Notes: a model not told the origin generated them from the sequence alone. Positions 26,984-36,080 are shown, numbered from the stretch's first letter. The stretch: 64,000 nucleotides of DNA from Kaistella treverensis (GCF_900114045.1 NZ_FORQ01000004.1:62001-126000), one strand, 5' to 3'. Numbers and translations: made by a program.

Positions 26984-27054
26984 GGTTCTTTGGCCGAGTG
27001 GTTAGGCAGTGGTCTGCAACACCATCTACAGCGGTTCGAATCCGCTAGGAACCT
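26984..27054 (+). tRNA. tRNA-Cys(GCA)
   Basis: Acceptor GGTTCTT/AGGAACC, anticodon loop CTGCAAC (GCA). The discriminator T is followed by CCA at 27055-27057, the only tRNA of the six in this window with that triplet. Confidence 0.95.
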
Positions 27055-27056
27055 CC

Positions 27057-27099
27057 AAAACCCTATTATCTTTTTTCGAAGATTTTAGGGTTTTTTATT
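27057..27099 (+). terminator. Intrinsic terminator after tRNA-Cys
   Basis: AAAACCCTA at 27057-27065 pairs with TAGGGTTTT at 27086-27094 and is followed by a T run. Confidence 0.8.
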
Positions 27100-27172
27100 T
27101 TAAGGTGGATTTTGACGCTGCCTGTAAACGTTATTTAAATTTCTAAATTTGTTCAATCCGTAAATTTATTAT

Positions 27173-28459
27173 ATGAATAATTATTTCAACCTTCAGGACG
27201 GCGAAGAGCAAAAAGAAAAAGTGCTGGCAAATGTGCAGAACAGCATTGTTTTCTCGGGCTCAAATGTTTGGGTTTTAGCCTGTGCTATTGTCATCGCTTC
27301 TGTAGGTCTGAATTTAAACTCTACTGCGGTGGTTATTGGCGCGATGCTTATTTCCCCGCTTATGGGACCGATTGTTGGTGCCGGTTTCGCGTTGGCAATG
27401 TTCGATTTTAAGTTACTGCGGAAGTCTTTAAAAAATCTCTTGGTATCAACTCTTGTAGGTCTGTTGTTTTCCTCGCTTTATTTCTTTCTGACGCCTTTCA
27501 AAGAAGCCCAATCGGAAATTTTGGCCCGTACAGCGCCTAATATTTATGATGTGATCATCGCCTTTTTTGGCGGATTAGTCGGCGTAATTGCTGTAACACG
27601 GGTTGAAAAGGGGAATCCAATTCCCGGCGTTGCTATTGCGACAGCGCTCATGCCGCCGCTCTGTACTGCCGGTTATGGTCTGGCAACGGGTAATTTTTCC
27701 TTCTTTGGTGGTGCTCTTTTCTTATATGCCATCAATTGCGTTTTTATATGTATCGCGACCTATCTCATCGCTAAATATTTAAAATATCCCGCCGTAGGAT
27801 TTGTGGATGCAGCCCGCGAAAAAAAAGTACGGAACTGGATTACTTTTATTACCGTTTCCATGATTGTTCCAAGTATTTTCTTTGCGTATAAATTTATTCA
27901 GGAACAGCGTTTTAAAGAAAAAGTTTCAGAATACGTTCAAAAAGAATTTGAAAGAAAGAACAACACCATTGTTTACCAAAAAACAACTTATTCTGCCACC
28001 GGACAGCGTACCATTGAGCTCGCATTTCTCAACAGGAAATTTACCGCGAAAGAAATCGCAGACGAAAATAAGAAGTTGGAGGCGCTGGGTTTACCAAATA
28101 CCCGCTTGATTATTCGCCAGGACAGCGCATTTCTTGCCGAAGCCTCCACAAAAAAAATTGCGAATAATGAAATTGAAAATGATTTTTCGAATGTCATTGC
28201 TGAGTTAAACGCTTCTGTTGACCGCTATTCTTTCAAAACCGATAACTTATTCAACGAAACCAAGGCGATATTTCCGGAGCTCAGCACCATTTCAGTGGCT
28301 AAACAGGAAATTTTCCTTAAAAAAGATTCAACACAAATTATTCCGGTGGCGCTTTATCAAAGTGAAAATGATCTGTCAGATGAGCGAAAAACGCTTCTCG
28401 CCGATTGGTTAAAAACAAAATTAAAGGTTGATACGCTGGAAATTTACCGCCGACCTTGA
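27173..28459 (+). CDS. DUF389 domain-containing membrane protein
   Basis: 428 residues. Five to six hydrophobic helices in the first ~210 residues carry the DUF389/TIGR00341 signatures VVIGAMLISPLMGPIVGAG and GVAIATALMPPLCTAGYGLA. The C-terminal ~200 residues are soluble and look periplasmic or cytoplasmic, with three repeated alpha/beta segments. The family is found in archaea, cyanobacteria and Bacteroidota; transport or mechanosensing has been suggested without proof. Single gene between the tRNA-Cys terminator and the next lipoprotein gene. Confidence 0.85.
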   Translation: MNNYFNLQDGEEQKEKVLANVQNSIVFSGSNVWVLACAIVIASVGLNLNSTAVVIGAMLISPLMGPIVGAGFALAMFDFKLLRKSLKNLLVSTLVGLLFSSLYFFLTPFKEAQSEILARTAPNIYDVIIAFFGGLVGVIAVTRVEKGNPIPGVAIATALMPPLCTAGYGLATGNFSFFGGALFLYAINCVFICIATYLIAKYLKYPAVGFVDAAREKKVRNWITFITVSMIVPSIFFAYKFIQEQRFKEKVSEYVQKEFERKNNTIVYQKTTYSATGQRTIELAFLNRKFTAKEIADENKKLEALGLPNTRLIIRQDSAFLAEASTKKIANNEIENDFSNVIAELNASVDRYSFKTDNLFNETKAIFPELSTISVAKQEIFLKKDSTQIIPVALYQSENDLSDERKTLLADWLKTKLKVDTLEIYRRP

Positions 28460-28604
28460 TTTTTGAAAGCGGTTAAAAATTTGACTGTAACAGGTTTTAA
28501 TACATTTTAAATAAATTAACATTTCCTTAACGCTACATTGGTTCCAATTTTGGCATTAGGCTATAACAATCTGAAAATGATTCTTAATTTTTAAAAAGTA
28601 CGTT

Positions 28605-29171
28605 ATGAAAACTATAATTCAAACACCATCAATATTCAAAAAGTTATTTTTAACAAGTTCGCTTTCAGTGCTGATGTTAGCAGCCTGTACAAAGGACAAT
28701 AAAGTAGCTGAAAGATCGGTGGAGCAACAGAAAATGGAATTCCAGGCAAGACAGCTGGAAATTGAAAAACAGAAATTAGCGATTGAAAAGGAAAAAATCG
28801 CCTACGAAACACAGAAAAAACAGGACAGTATTGCTGAAGTCGAAAAAGCGCGTGCTGCCGCTCCAAGACCTCAGGTCATCCGAGAAACCAAAACAGTTTA
28901 TGTGAATAACACACCGCGACAATCGTCTTCTTCTGGTAATTATTCCAATGACGGCGCTGGTACTACTACTCAAGCTGCACAACCACAGGGAATGAGTAAA
29001 GCTGCTAAAGGTGCTATTATCGGTACAGTTGGTGGTGCTGCTGCCGGAGCAATTATCAGTAAGAAAAATCGTGCTCTAGGTGCAGTAATTGGTGGTGTTG
29101 CTGGTGGTGCAACCGGTTATACCATCGGTAGATCGCAGGATAGAAAAGACGGTAGAGTACAACCTAGATAA
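28605..29171 (+). CDS. Glycine-zipper lipoprotein
   Basis: 188 residues. Type II signal peptide with lipobox LMLAAC (Cys about 28), then a charged coiled-coil helix rich in Glu, Lys and Gln (about 40-80), a Ser/Gln/Thr-rich linker, and a C-terminal glycine zipper (AAKGAIIGTVGGAAAGAIIS and AVIGGVAGGATGYTIG). The domain resembles YMGG-like Gly-zipper proteins of the envelope. Anchored lipoprotein with a membrane-inserting tail is the best description; function unknown. It is followed by a perfect hairpin that abuts the next ATG. Confidence 0.8.
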   Translation: MKTIIQTPSIFKKLFLTSSLSVLMLAACTKDNKVAERSVEQQKMEFQARQLEIEKQKLAIEKEKIAYETQKKQDSIAEVEKARAAAPRPQVIRETKTVYVNNTPRQSSSSGNYSNDGAGTTTQAAQPQGMSKAAKGAIIGTVGGAAAGAIISKKNRALGAVIGGVAGGATGYTIGRSQDRKDGRVQPR

Positions 29172-29189
29172 TATTTACATATTTTAGTT

Positions 29190-29222
29190 AAAAGATTGCT
29201 TATTTTTAAGCAATCTTTTTTT
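29190..29222 (+). terminator. Perfect 13-bp hairpin with T run, touching the next start codon
   Basis: AAAAGATTGCTTA at 29190-29202 pairs with TAAGCAATCTTTT at 29207-29219, followed by T. The ATG of the next gene is at 29223, leaving no space for a promoter or SD. Confidence 0.85.
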
Positions 29223-30842
29223 ATGTTTTATATTTTACTGATGCTGACTGTGCTGCTTCCTGCCTTAGCGGGAATTGGCACGTTTATAGCTAAAATATTT
29301 AAAATTACTGACTTCGGTCTTACACTAACCATTTTATGTGGCATATTTTGCTGTACCATGCTGTGGACAGTGTTCGCGTTCTTTTTTCCGCTGAATATTT
29401 ATCTGGAAATTCTGACCATAATTATCGGGATTTTTTTCTTTTTTTATTTAAAAAATTACCTGCTTTTTTGGCGATTTTTTTCTAAAAATGCAATTCCTTT
29501 TTTGGTAATTTCCTGCATCACCATTTTTTTCGGTTCTTATTACCCATTTATTTTAGATCATTTCGGATATTATGTTCCGTCAATCAAATGGCTTTCGGAA
29601 GTTGGTTTAGTAAAAGGAATTTCTAATTTGGATTTGATGCTTGGGCAGATGTCGCTCTGGCACGTTTTTCAGGCAGGTTTTTCGCATTTTGCAGATCCAT
29701 TTTTGCGCATCAATGTTTTGGTTTTAATCATCTACACCGTTTACATTTTCGAAAAAACATTCTGGGTTCATTTGGCATTTTTTCCGGTTTTGTATTTATT
29801 GGTTCAGTCGCCGAGCCCGGATTTGCCGGTAATCGTTTTCTCCCTGATTATTTTAAATGAAATTTTTACCTCAAATAAAAATGCCGGCTTTTTGCTGGCT
29901 TTTTCGGTTTTCGTTTTTGCTATAAAACCCACAGTTTTGTGGTTGCCGCTTTTTACTTTTTTGTACTTTATGTTCATTGAGAAAATTTCGCTGAAAAACT
30001 TGGTATTACCAACTTTGGTGATGTTTTTATTCCTATTTAAAAATATCTGGACTTTCGGATTTCCAATATTTCCCGTACAATTTTTAGATTTTGGTCTTGC
30101 GTGGAAACCAAATGCTGAATTGCTGAAAAATTCTGCAGAAGTCGCGGTTCGGAAAACATTCGATGCGAAATATTCCTATGCTGAAATTCAGCACTTTTTA
30201 AATTGGGAATATTTTAAAAAGTGGCTGTTTTTAGGCGGAATAAAAGGTAATATCCATATTTTGTTTGTTCTGAGTTTGATTGGATTTTTTGTTTTCGCTT
30301 TTCTTAAAAAATCGAGGTTAATCTGGTTTCTTTTTATTTCAGTTTTAATTAAAAGTGTGGCGGTTTTTATTTTTTCGGCGCAGTATCGTTTTTTTATCGA
30401 AGTATTTTTTGTGCTCTTTTTTGTGCTTTTTTTTGAAATTTTTACAAAGAAACTTTCATTCCTGATTTTCGGCGTTCTTTCAATTTTTGTTTTTGCATTT
30501 CTCACTTTTCCATTATTGCCGAAGAGCTATTTCCCAAGTTTTAAGCTCGGTCCATACATGTCGGGACAACACAGCACTTTTCTAGTCGAACCCGCATATT
30601 TTAAATGGACAAAATATAAATCTCATCAAATTGGAAACCTCCAATTTCATGTAGTTGATGGATATATCTATACTTTTGAATCGCCGCTACCAGCTATTAC
30701 GCCGCAAAGTCTTTATGAAGATATGGAAGCTGGCATTTTCCCGCAGCTGAAAGGAAAAACCTTAAAAAATGGCTTTATATGGCGGAAAATTTCTCCGGAA
30801 GAAAAAGAAAAACTGCGGCTGATACTCCAAGATTTTGAGTAA
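29223..30842 (+). CDS. Polytopic membrane protein, LIC_10190-like / GT-C-like
   Basis: 539 residues from ATG 29223. About 12 hydrophobic helices; a luminal loop after helix 3 carries DHFGYYVPSIKWLSE, and a C-terminal soluble part (about 430-539) ends EKEKLRLILQDFE. Topology resembles GT-C fold glycosyltransferases and the LIC_10190 membrane protein family, which is how I read it. The earlier frame start at 29196 is a TTG inside the preceding hairpin and is not credible. Transcription must come by readthrough of that hairpin or from inside the upstream gene. Confidence 0.6.
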   Translation: MFYILLMLTVLLPALAGIGTFIAKIFKITDFGLTLTILCGIFCCTMLWTVFAFFFPLNIYLEILTIIIGIFFFFYLKNYLLFWRFFSKNAIPFLVISCITIFFGSYYPFILDHFGYYVPSIKWLSEVGLVKGISNLDLMLGQMSLWHVFQAGFSHFADPFLRINVLVLIIYTVYIFEKTFWVHLAFFPVLYLLVQSPSPDLPVIVFSLIILNEIFTSNKNAGFLLAFSVFVFAIKPTVLWLPLFTFLYFMFIEKISLKNLVLPTLVMFLFLFKNIWTFGFPIFPVQFLDFGLAWKPNAELLKNSAEVAVRKTFDAKYSYAEIQHFLNWEYFKKWLFLGGIKGNIHILFVLSLIGFFVFAFLKKSRLIWFLFISVLIKSVAVFIFSAQYRFFIEVFFVLFFVLFFEIFTKKLSFLIFGVLSIFVFAFLTFPLLPKSYFPSFKLGPYMSGQHSTFLVEPAYFKWTKYKSHQIGNLQFHVVDGYIYTFESPLPAITPQSLYEDMEAGIFPQLKGKTLKNGFIWRKISPEEKEKLRLILQDFE

Positions 30843-30894
30843 ATAAATCTTTTCTATCATGCTGAAAGTGCTTAAAAATGCCGATTTATCTCCT

Positions 30895-30902
30895 TAACTT
30901 TG
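30895..30902 (+). promoter_or_regulatory. Promoter box of aroC, 4 nt from the start codon
   Basis: TAACTTTG at 30895-30902; the aroC ATG begins at 30907. If used, the mRNA would be leaderless or nearly so. Confidence 0.5.
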
Positions 30903-30906
30903 TAAG

Positions 30907-31974
30907 ATGTTCAACTTAGGAAATTTTCTCACGCTTTCTACCTTTGGTGAAAGTCACGGCGCTGCGTACGGCGGCATCATTACCAATTTTCCCGCGGGTT
31001 TAGAAATCAATTTGGAAAAAGTTCAGCAGCAGTTAGACCGTCGCAGGCCCGGGCAAAGTGCTATTGTTACCCAACGGAAAGAAAGTGACGCAGTGAAATT
31101 ACTGTCCGGAATTTTTGAAGGTAAAACTACCGGAACACCGATCGGTTTCACCATTGAAAACGAAAATCAAAAATCGAAAGATTACGACCATATTGCTCAG
31201 GCAGCCCGCCCGAGCCACGCAGATTTTACCTACGAGCAGAAATTCGGCATTCGCGATTATCGTGGTGGCGGCAAATCATCAGCGCGCGAAACCGTAAACT
31301 GGGTGGTTGCCGGAAGCATGGCGCGACAACTTCTGCCTGAAAATGTAGAAATTTCATCTTATGTTTCATCGGTTGGTGAAATTTTTTGTGAAAAACCGTA
31401 TCAGAACCTCGATTTTTCTAAAATTGATTCCAACGAAGTGCGCTGTCCCGATGAAGAAACGGCGGAGCGCATGATTGCAAAGATTAAAGAAATAAAAAAA
31501 GAAGGCAACACCATCGGCGGTACGATAACGTGCGTAATTAAAAATTTGCCCATCGGAATTGGTGAACCGGTTTTTGGCAAACTTCAGGCTGAACTCGCCA
31601 AATCAATGCTGAATATCAACGCTTGCAAAGGTTTTGAATATGGCAGCGGATTCTGCGGCGCAAAAATGACCGGCAAAGAACATAACGATTTATTCAATGC
31701 TGATTTTACCACCAAGACCAATCTTTCTGGTGGAATACAGGGCGGAATTTCAAACGGAATGGATGTTTATTTTCGCGTAGCTTTCAAACCTGTGGCGACA
31801 ATTTTACGCCCTCAGGAAAGTTTCGATCAAGACGGCAATCCGATTATAATTGAAGGAAAAGGCCGTCACGATGCATGCGTTTTGCCGCGCGCGGTTCCGA
31901 TTGTTGAAAATTTAGCAGCTTTTGTGCTCGCTGATTTGTTTTTGATCAATAAACTACGTAAATTCTATGTGTGA
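30907..31974 (+). CDS. aroC: Chorismate synthase
   Basis: 355 residues, normal length. Signatures: [38 protein letters not shown] and [21 protein letters not shown]. It uses reduced FMN to convert EPSP to chorismate, the last common step of aromatic biosynthesis. A promoter-like TAACTTTG ends only 4 nt before the ATG, suggesting a leaderless transcript. Monocistronic by appearance. Confidence 0.97.
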   Translation: MFNLGNFLTLSTFGESHGAAYGGIITNFPAGLEINLEKVQQQLDRRRPGQSAIVTQRKESDAVKLLSGIFEGKTTGTPIGFTIENENQKSKDYDHIAQAARPSHADFTYEQKFGIRDYRGGGKSSARETVNWVVAGSMARQLLPENVEISSYVSSVGEIFCEKPYQNLDFSKIDSNEVRCPDEETAERMIAKIKEIKKEGNTIGGTITCVIKNLPIGIGEPVFGKLQAELAKSMLNINACKGFEYGSGFCGAKMTGKEHNDLFNADFTTKTNLSGGIQGGISNGMDVYFRVAFKPVATILRPQESFDQDGNPIIIEGKGRHDACVLPRAVPIVENLAAFVLADLFLINKLRKFYV

Positions 31975-31997
31975 CAATGATCACATGTACTTCCTAT

Positions 31998-32013
31998 AAA
32001 TTTCCGGAAATTT
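31998..32013. other. 16-bp perfect palindrome
   Basis: AAATTTCCGGAAATTT, in the gap between aroC and the thioredoxin-like gene. It could be an operator or chance; no second copy nearby. Confidence 0.35.
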
Positions 32014-32030
32014 GATAAAAATTTAAAATA

Positions 32031-32639
32031 ATGAATTCAACAACAGCAGACCAAAAAAACAATACATTTCAAAATCTCCAAAATTACTGGTTTTATGCTC
32101 TGACTTTCGAAGAATACATGGCGGTTGCCGTGCAAAGAGCGACCAACAATATAATCGAAAACGATCCGTATCAGGAATATTACGATTTGGGTTTGCAGCG
32201 TACGAACAGAACGCTGAAAACTTTAAAATTAGATGCAGAGCAGCTTGAAAGAGCACAGGCAAAAAATTTTAACGGCAAAATCCTTATTATTTCTGAACCC
32301 TGGTGTGGCGACGCGAGCGCAACAGTGCCGGCAGTTGCCAAATTTTTCGAAGCTTTGGGAAATGATGTTCGTGTATTTCTCCGCGATCAGGACACCTCGC
32401 TAATCGATCATTTTTTAACCAACGACACACAGTCTATTCCAAAAGTGATTGTTTTAGATGAAAACTTCAACGTCACCGCAAACTGGGGACCGCGTCCGCA
32501 ATACGGAAATGATTTGTTGAAAAAATTCAAAGAAAATCCGGAAACGTATCCGCGCGAGGTTTTCTACAATGATTTGCAGGTGTATTATTCCCGAAACAAA
32601 GGAAAAGACGCCATCGAAGAAATTATCACTTTGCTTTAA
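32031..32639 (+). CDS. Thioredoxin-like family protein with single active-site Cys
   Basis: 202 residues, no signal peptide. The thioredoxin fold begins near 75, with ILIISEPWCGDASATVPAVA in place of WCGPC. The second active-site cysteine is Ala/Asp (CGDAS), so dithiol reduction is not expected. The cis-Pro region is IPKVIVLD. Cytosolic monothiol thioredoxin-like proteins of this kind are common in Firmicutes and Bacteroidota and lack an assigned role. A TlpA-like gene follows after 11 bp, so the pair is likely cotranscribed. Confidence 0.82.
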   Translation: MNSTTADQKNNTFQNLQNYWFYALTFEEYMAVAVQRATNNIIENDPYQEYYDLGLQRTNRTLKTLKLDAEQLERAQAKNFNGKILIISEPWCGDASATVPAVAKFFEALGNDVRVFLRDQDTSLIDHFLTNDTQSIPKVIVLDENFNVTANWGPRPQYGNDLLKKFKENPETYPREVFYNDLQVYYSRNKGKDAIEEIITLL

Positions 32640-32650
32640 ACTAAAAATTA

Positions 32651-33202
32651 ATGAACTTTTTAAGGAAAAATGGCTTTTTTATCGTCGCCATGGCTTTCGT
32701 GGCGATTCTCTACCTTTTCCCGTCGGTAAAACTGAAACTCAAAGATTTGTTTTTTCCGGTGGCGGCAATTGAAAATGCAATTACTTTAAGCGACGAAGAT
32801 TACGATATTCAGCTGAAAGGAATCAACGTTCCAGACACCAATCTGAAAACTTTGAAAGGCGACAAACTGGTTTTCCTGAATTTCTGGGGAACATGGTGTC
32901 CACCTTGTCGTGAAGAATGGCCGACAATTGAAAAGCTGTATCAGTCCAGAAAAAATGACGTAGATTTCGTGCTGATAGCGATGCAGGACAAAGAAGAAGA
33001 TGTGGTGGAGTTTATGAAAAAAAACAATTACACCACTCCCGTTTACATTGCGCAAAGCCCAATCACCAATCATGTTTTGCCAAAGGTTTTTCCAACCACT
33101 TTTTTACTGGATAAAAACGGCAGAATTTTGCTGAAAGAAGACGGCACGAAAGACTGGAATTCCAAATCAGTCCATGAGTTTATCGACAATGTAACCAAAT
33201 AA
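32651..33202 (+). CDS. TlpA-family membrane-anchored thiol-disulfide oxidoreductase
   Basis: 183 residues. One N-terminal membrane anchor (about 6-26), then a periplasmic thioredoxin domain with NFWGTWCPPCREEWP (WCPPC active site) and a cis-Pro near KVFPTTFLLD. TlpA/ResA proteins reduce disulfides in periplasmic substrates such as apocytochromes. It is the second gene of a likely two-gene unit. Confidence 0.9.
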   Translation: MNFLRKNGFFIVAMAFVAILYLFPSVKLKLKDLFFPVAAIENAITLSDEDYDIQLKGINVPDTNLKTLKGDKLVFLNFWGTWCPPCREEWPTIEKLYQSRKNDVDFVLIAMQDKEEDVVEFMKKNNYTTPVYIAQSPITNHVLPKVFPTTFLLDKNGRILLKEDGTKDWNSKSVHEFIDNVTK

Positions 33203-33275
33203 ATTAACGAATATTTACGAATTCATGGTATAGTATTTGCGAAATACTTGGCGTTTAAAAATACCACAAACAAAG

Positions 33276-33611
33276 ATGAAACTATCAAAAATTCAGTTGG
33301 CCAGAGAAGCATTTAAGCACAAAGGGTTTATCTCGAAAATTCCGGTTATCGTGCGAATGATAAGATCTGCCACCAAAAAAGGCGGTTACAAGCCGCATTT
33401 CAAAAACGTAATTGTTCCCGGCCTGGTGCTCGTATATTTAATATCCCCGATAGACTTTCTTCCAGACTTTATCCCTGTAATCGGCGTTTTAGATGATATT
33501 GCGCTCCTCGCATTTGCAATTCCGCTGCTGATTACCGAAGCCGAAAAGTTTGTCGCCTGGGAAGCTTCCCGAACCGAAGACAAAGTGATAGACGCCGAGA
33601 TTATTCATTAA
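33276..33611 (+). CDS. YkvA/DUF1232 family membrane protein
   Basis: 111 residues from ATG 33276; a longer frame from a TTG at 33237 is not needed. The DUF1232 core LVYLISPIDFLPDFIPVIGVLDDIALLAFAI is split over two short hydrophobic segments (about 55-90). Small predicted membrane protein of unknown function, widespread in bacteria. Followed by a clear terminator. Confidence 0.88.
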   Translation: MKLSKIQLAREAFKHKGFISKIPVIVRMIRSATKKGGYKPHFKNVIVPGLVLVYLISPIDFLPDFIPVIGVLDDIALLAFAIPLLITEAEKFVAWEASRTEDKVIDAEIIH

Positions 33612-33623
33612 AAAATAAAAATT

Positions 33624-33648
33624 CCGCTTATTTAAGCGGTTTTTTTTG
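33624..33648 (+). terminator. Intrinsic terminator after ykvA-like gene
   Basis: CCGCTTATTTAAGCGG at 33624-33639 followed by eight T. Confidence 0.88.
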
Positions 33649-33680
33649 GAGCAAGGAGATTTGTCAGGTGCTCAAAAGGT

Positions 33681-33763
33681 ACAACCCGCTTTCCGTTACA
33701 ATCTTTTTTGGGGGCGGCGAAGCCGCCGCCCCAAAAAAGGATTTCCACTGGAATCGGGGCTAG
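33681..33763 (-). repeat. Family A compound palindromic repeat, copy 1
   Basis: Read on the minus strand: AGCCCCGATTCCAGTGGAAA, TCCTTTTTT, a GC-rich hairpin with GGCTTCGCC at its tip, AAAAAAGATTGTAACGGA, then AAGCGGG. Core hairpin at 33704-33738 is extreme in GC content for this genome. A similar layout recurs at 45321-45386 and in diverged form at 38541-38615. It resembles a repeat I have seen widely in Flavobacteriia. Confidence 0.7.
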
Positions 33764-33830
33764 AAGTCCGGGTTTTCCTTCTTTCAAAAATTGGCAGTTT
33801 TAATTCGAAAAAAAACAGGAAATTTGCAGC

Positions 33831-34739
33831 GTGAAAACTCTCATCTCTATTGTCGGCACCACCGGAATTGGCAAAACAAAACTCGCTATCGATTTGGCGA
33901 AACATTTCGAAACCGAAATTATTTCTTGCGATTCGCGGCAATTTTTCCGGGAAATGAAAATCGGCACCGCAACGCCGTCGAGTGAAGAACTTGCTGAAGT
34001 TCCACATCACTTTATCAGCAATCTTTCGGTTCAGGATTATTATTCGATCGGGCAATATGAAAAAGGCGCGCTGGAAAAACTCAACCAGCTTTTCCAGGAA
34101 AAGAATATTGTTATTTTGGTCGGCGGAAGCATGATGTACGAAAAAGCGGTAATAGACGGACTTCACGAGCTTCCCGAGGCAAATCCGGAAAATCAGGCCA
34201 AATTAGAGCAAATTTTTGCAGACGAAGGACTTGAAAAACTTCAGAATATTCTTTCTGATTTTGACCCCGAATATTTCGCGAAAGTAGATATTGAAAATCC
34301 GCGTCGCCTTTTTCGCGCGATCGATATCATTTGGCAAACCGGGAAAACTTATACCGAAAACATTTCCGCACAAAGAAAAAACCGCGACTTCAACGTCATT
34401 AGAATCGGGATTCAGGCACCGCGCGAAGTTATTTACGCTCGCATCAACCAGCGCGTCGACCAAATGCTGGAAAATGGGTTGCTGAAAGAAGCAGAATCTT
34501 TAATTCCCTTCCGAAATCTAACCGCTTTGCAAACCGTTGGTTATTCTGAACTTTTTAAATATTTCGACAAAACCTGGACTCTAGATTTCGCCGTAGAAGA
34601 AATTAAAAAAAATTCCCGCCGTTTTGCGAAACGCCAGCTCACCTGGTACCGCAAAGAAGAAAACATCAATTGGGTAAATTTTGAAAATTCCCTCGCGGAA
34701 TCATTATCTTTGCTTCAATCTTTAAACCTCAAAAAATAA
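33831..34739 (+). CDS. miaA: tRNA dimethylallyltransferase
   Basis: 302 residues from a GTG start; no alternative start exists before the P-loop ISIVGTTGIGKT (about 6-16), so GTG is required. Other signatures: CDSRQFFREMKIGTATPS and VGGSMMYEKAVIDGL. MiaA adds the dimethylallyl group to A37 of tRNAs reading UNN codons, including the tRNA-Tyr and tRNA-Cys types encoded here. ATTTG 5-9 nt before the start looks like part of a promoter box, so the mRNA may be nearly leaderless. The next gene starts 4 bp after its stop. Confidence 0.95.
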   Translation: MKTLISIVGTTGIGKTKLAIDLAKHFETEIISCDSRQFFREMKIGTATPSSEELAEVPHHFISNLSVQDYYSIGQYEKGALEKLNQLFQEKNIVILVGGSMMYEKAVIDGLHELPEANPENQAKLEQIFADEGLEKLQNILSDFDPEYFAKVDIENPRRLFRAIDIIWQTGKTYTENISAQRKNRDFNVIRIGIQAPREVIYARINQRVDQMLENGLLKEAESLIPFRNLTALQTVGYSELFKYFDKTWTLDFAVEEIKKNSRRFAKRQLTWYRKEENINWVNFENSLAESLSLLQSLNLKK

Positions 34740-34743
34740 AACC

Positions 34744-35301
34744 ATGTCAGATACACTTTCAAATATGCTCGAGCTCGGGACAAAAGCGCCGTTTTTCGAA
34801 CTTCCGAATCCGTCGCAAGGCAACGAAATTCAGTCGCTTGAAGATTTAAAAGGCGAGAAAGGAACTTTGGTGTTTTTCATGTGTAACCATTGTCCGTTCG
34901 TGCTTCACGTCATCGACAAACTGGCGGAACTTTACGAAGATTACCAGGAACAAGGCATTGAATTTATCGCGATTAATGCGAACGACAGCCAAAAATATCC
35001 GGCAGATTCACCGGAAAAAATGATCGAATTTCAAATGGAAAGAAAGTTCGATTTTCCATATCTGTATGACGAAAGCCAGACAATTGCAAAAGCTTACGAC
35101 GCGGCTTGCACACCGGATTTTTTCTTTTTTGATGAAAAACTGGATTTGGTTTACCGCGGTCAGATGGACGATTCGCGTCCGGGAAACCAAAAAGAAATTA
35201 CAGGCGAAGACTTAATCATCGCTTTCGAAAATCTTTTGGCCGGCGCGCCACAGGAAGATTTCCAAAAGCCAAGCATGGGCTGCAGTATTAAATGGAAATA
35301 G
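34744..35301 (+). CDS. Thioredoxin/peroxiredoxin-like protein (CNHC active site)
   Basis: 185 residues, no signal peptide. AhpC/TSA-like fold with FFMCNHCPFVLHVID in the active-site loop (C-N-H-C instead of C-G-P-C), KYPADSPEKM and a C-terminal Cys in SMGCSIKWK. The family is usually annotated thioredoxin family protein; the exact reductant and substrate are unknown. Four bases behind miaA, so cotranscribed with it. Confidence 0.85.
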   Translation: MSDTLSNMLELGTKAPFFELPNPSQGNEIQSLEDLKGEKGTLVFFMCNHCPFVLHVIDKLAELYEDYQEQGIEFIAINANDSQKYPADSPEKMIEFQMERKFDFPYLYDESQTIAKAYDAACTPDFFFFDEKLDLVYRGQMDDSRPGNQKEITGEDLIIAFENLLAGAPQEDFQKPSMGCSIKWK

Positions 35302-35313
35302 CTTTAAAAAATT

Positions 35314-35354
35314 CAAAAAATTACCCCTAAAACGGCGATTTTTTTATTTTAAAA
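35314..35354 (+). repeat. Family B element, variant
   Basis: AAAAAATTACCCCTAAAA then CGGCGATTTTTTTATTTTA. The matching frame reads KKLPLKRRFFYF. Confidence 0.55.
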
Positions 35355-35410
35355 AGAGCATAGAATTAAAATTTTGCCCCAAATAACCCGGAATTTTTTA
35401 AATTTAAAAT

Positions 35411-35440
35411 AAAAGACAAAGCATAAACTTTGTCTTTTTT
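35411..35440. terminator. Bidirectional intrinsic terminator
   Basis: AAAAGACAAAG at 35411-35421 pairs with CTTTGTCTTTT at 35428-35438 between convergent genes. Confidence 0.85.
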
Positions 35441-35441
35441 A

Positions 35442-36080
35442 TTACCTGAAAAACGGATTATAACTTTTTTCAAAACCAATTGTTGTCGGATTTCCGTGAC
35501 CGTTGAAAACCTGAGTTTCCGTATCAAGCACAAAAAGTTTTTCCGAAATGCTTTTTAACAATTGTTCCGAATCACCTTTGTACAGATCGGTTCGGCCAAT
35601 GCTTCCTTCAAAAAGCACGTCACCTGAAACCAGAAATTTTTGCTTTTCAGAGTGAAACGCAATGCTTCCCGGCGAATGTCCCGGAACGTGCAGAATATTA
35701 AATTCGTCGTCTCCCAAGCTGATTTTTTCACTTTCTTTTACGTAAGAAATTTCACCTTCAAAAGGTTTAAATAAAAATCCAAAACGATTAGCGTCCATCG
35801 GATTTCGGTCCAGAATTTCCTTTTCAATTTCATGCATCAAAACCGGAACCTGGTATAAATCGTACATTTTTTGCAAGCCCAAAACGTGGTCGATGTGCGC
35901 GTGCGTGAGCAGAATATTCTGAATTTTTAGCTCTTTTTGCTCGATAAATTTATTTAAAAGTTCGGTTTCCTTTTCCGCAAAATTTCCCGGATCGATGATG
36001 TACGCCTGCTTATTTTCATTATAAACGACATACGTATTTTCAGAAAACGGATTGAAAACAAAAGACTGAATCTGCAACAT
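35442..36080 (-). CDS. MBL-fold metallo-hydrolase (glyoxalase II-like)
   Basis: 212 residues. Metal ligands: LTHAHIDHVLG (HxHxDH), HVPGHSPGS, SGDVLFEGSIGRTDL and the final HGNPTTIG. This is the short YcbL/glyoxalase-II-like group that hydrolyses thioesters such as S-lactoylglutathione; in Bacteroidota the natural substrate is not established. Single gene on the minus strand, convergent to the thioredoxin-like gene. Confidence 0.9.
   Translation of the reverse strand: MLQIQSFVFNPFSENTYVVYNENKQAYIIDPGNFAEKETELLNKFIEQKELKIQNILLTHAHIDHVLGLQKMYDLYQVPVLMHEIEKEILDRNPMDANRFGFLFKPFEGEISYVKESEKISLGDDEFNILHVPGHSPGSIAFHSEKQKFLVSGDVLFEGSIGRTDLYKGDSEQLLKSISEKLFVLDTETQVFNGHGNPTTIGFEKSYNPFFR

Noticed and set aside
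28546-28570. Sigma-54-type promoter before the glycine-zipper lipoprotein
   Set aside because: TGGCAT is present but the GC element (TTGC) is missing at the right distance.
33646-33834. Frame of 62 codons between the ykvA-like gene and miaA
   Set aside because: Runs through a terminator T run and the family A repeat (the Gly-Arg-Arg stretch is the GC hairpin); not a gene.
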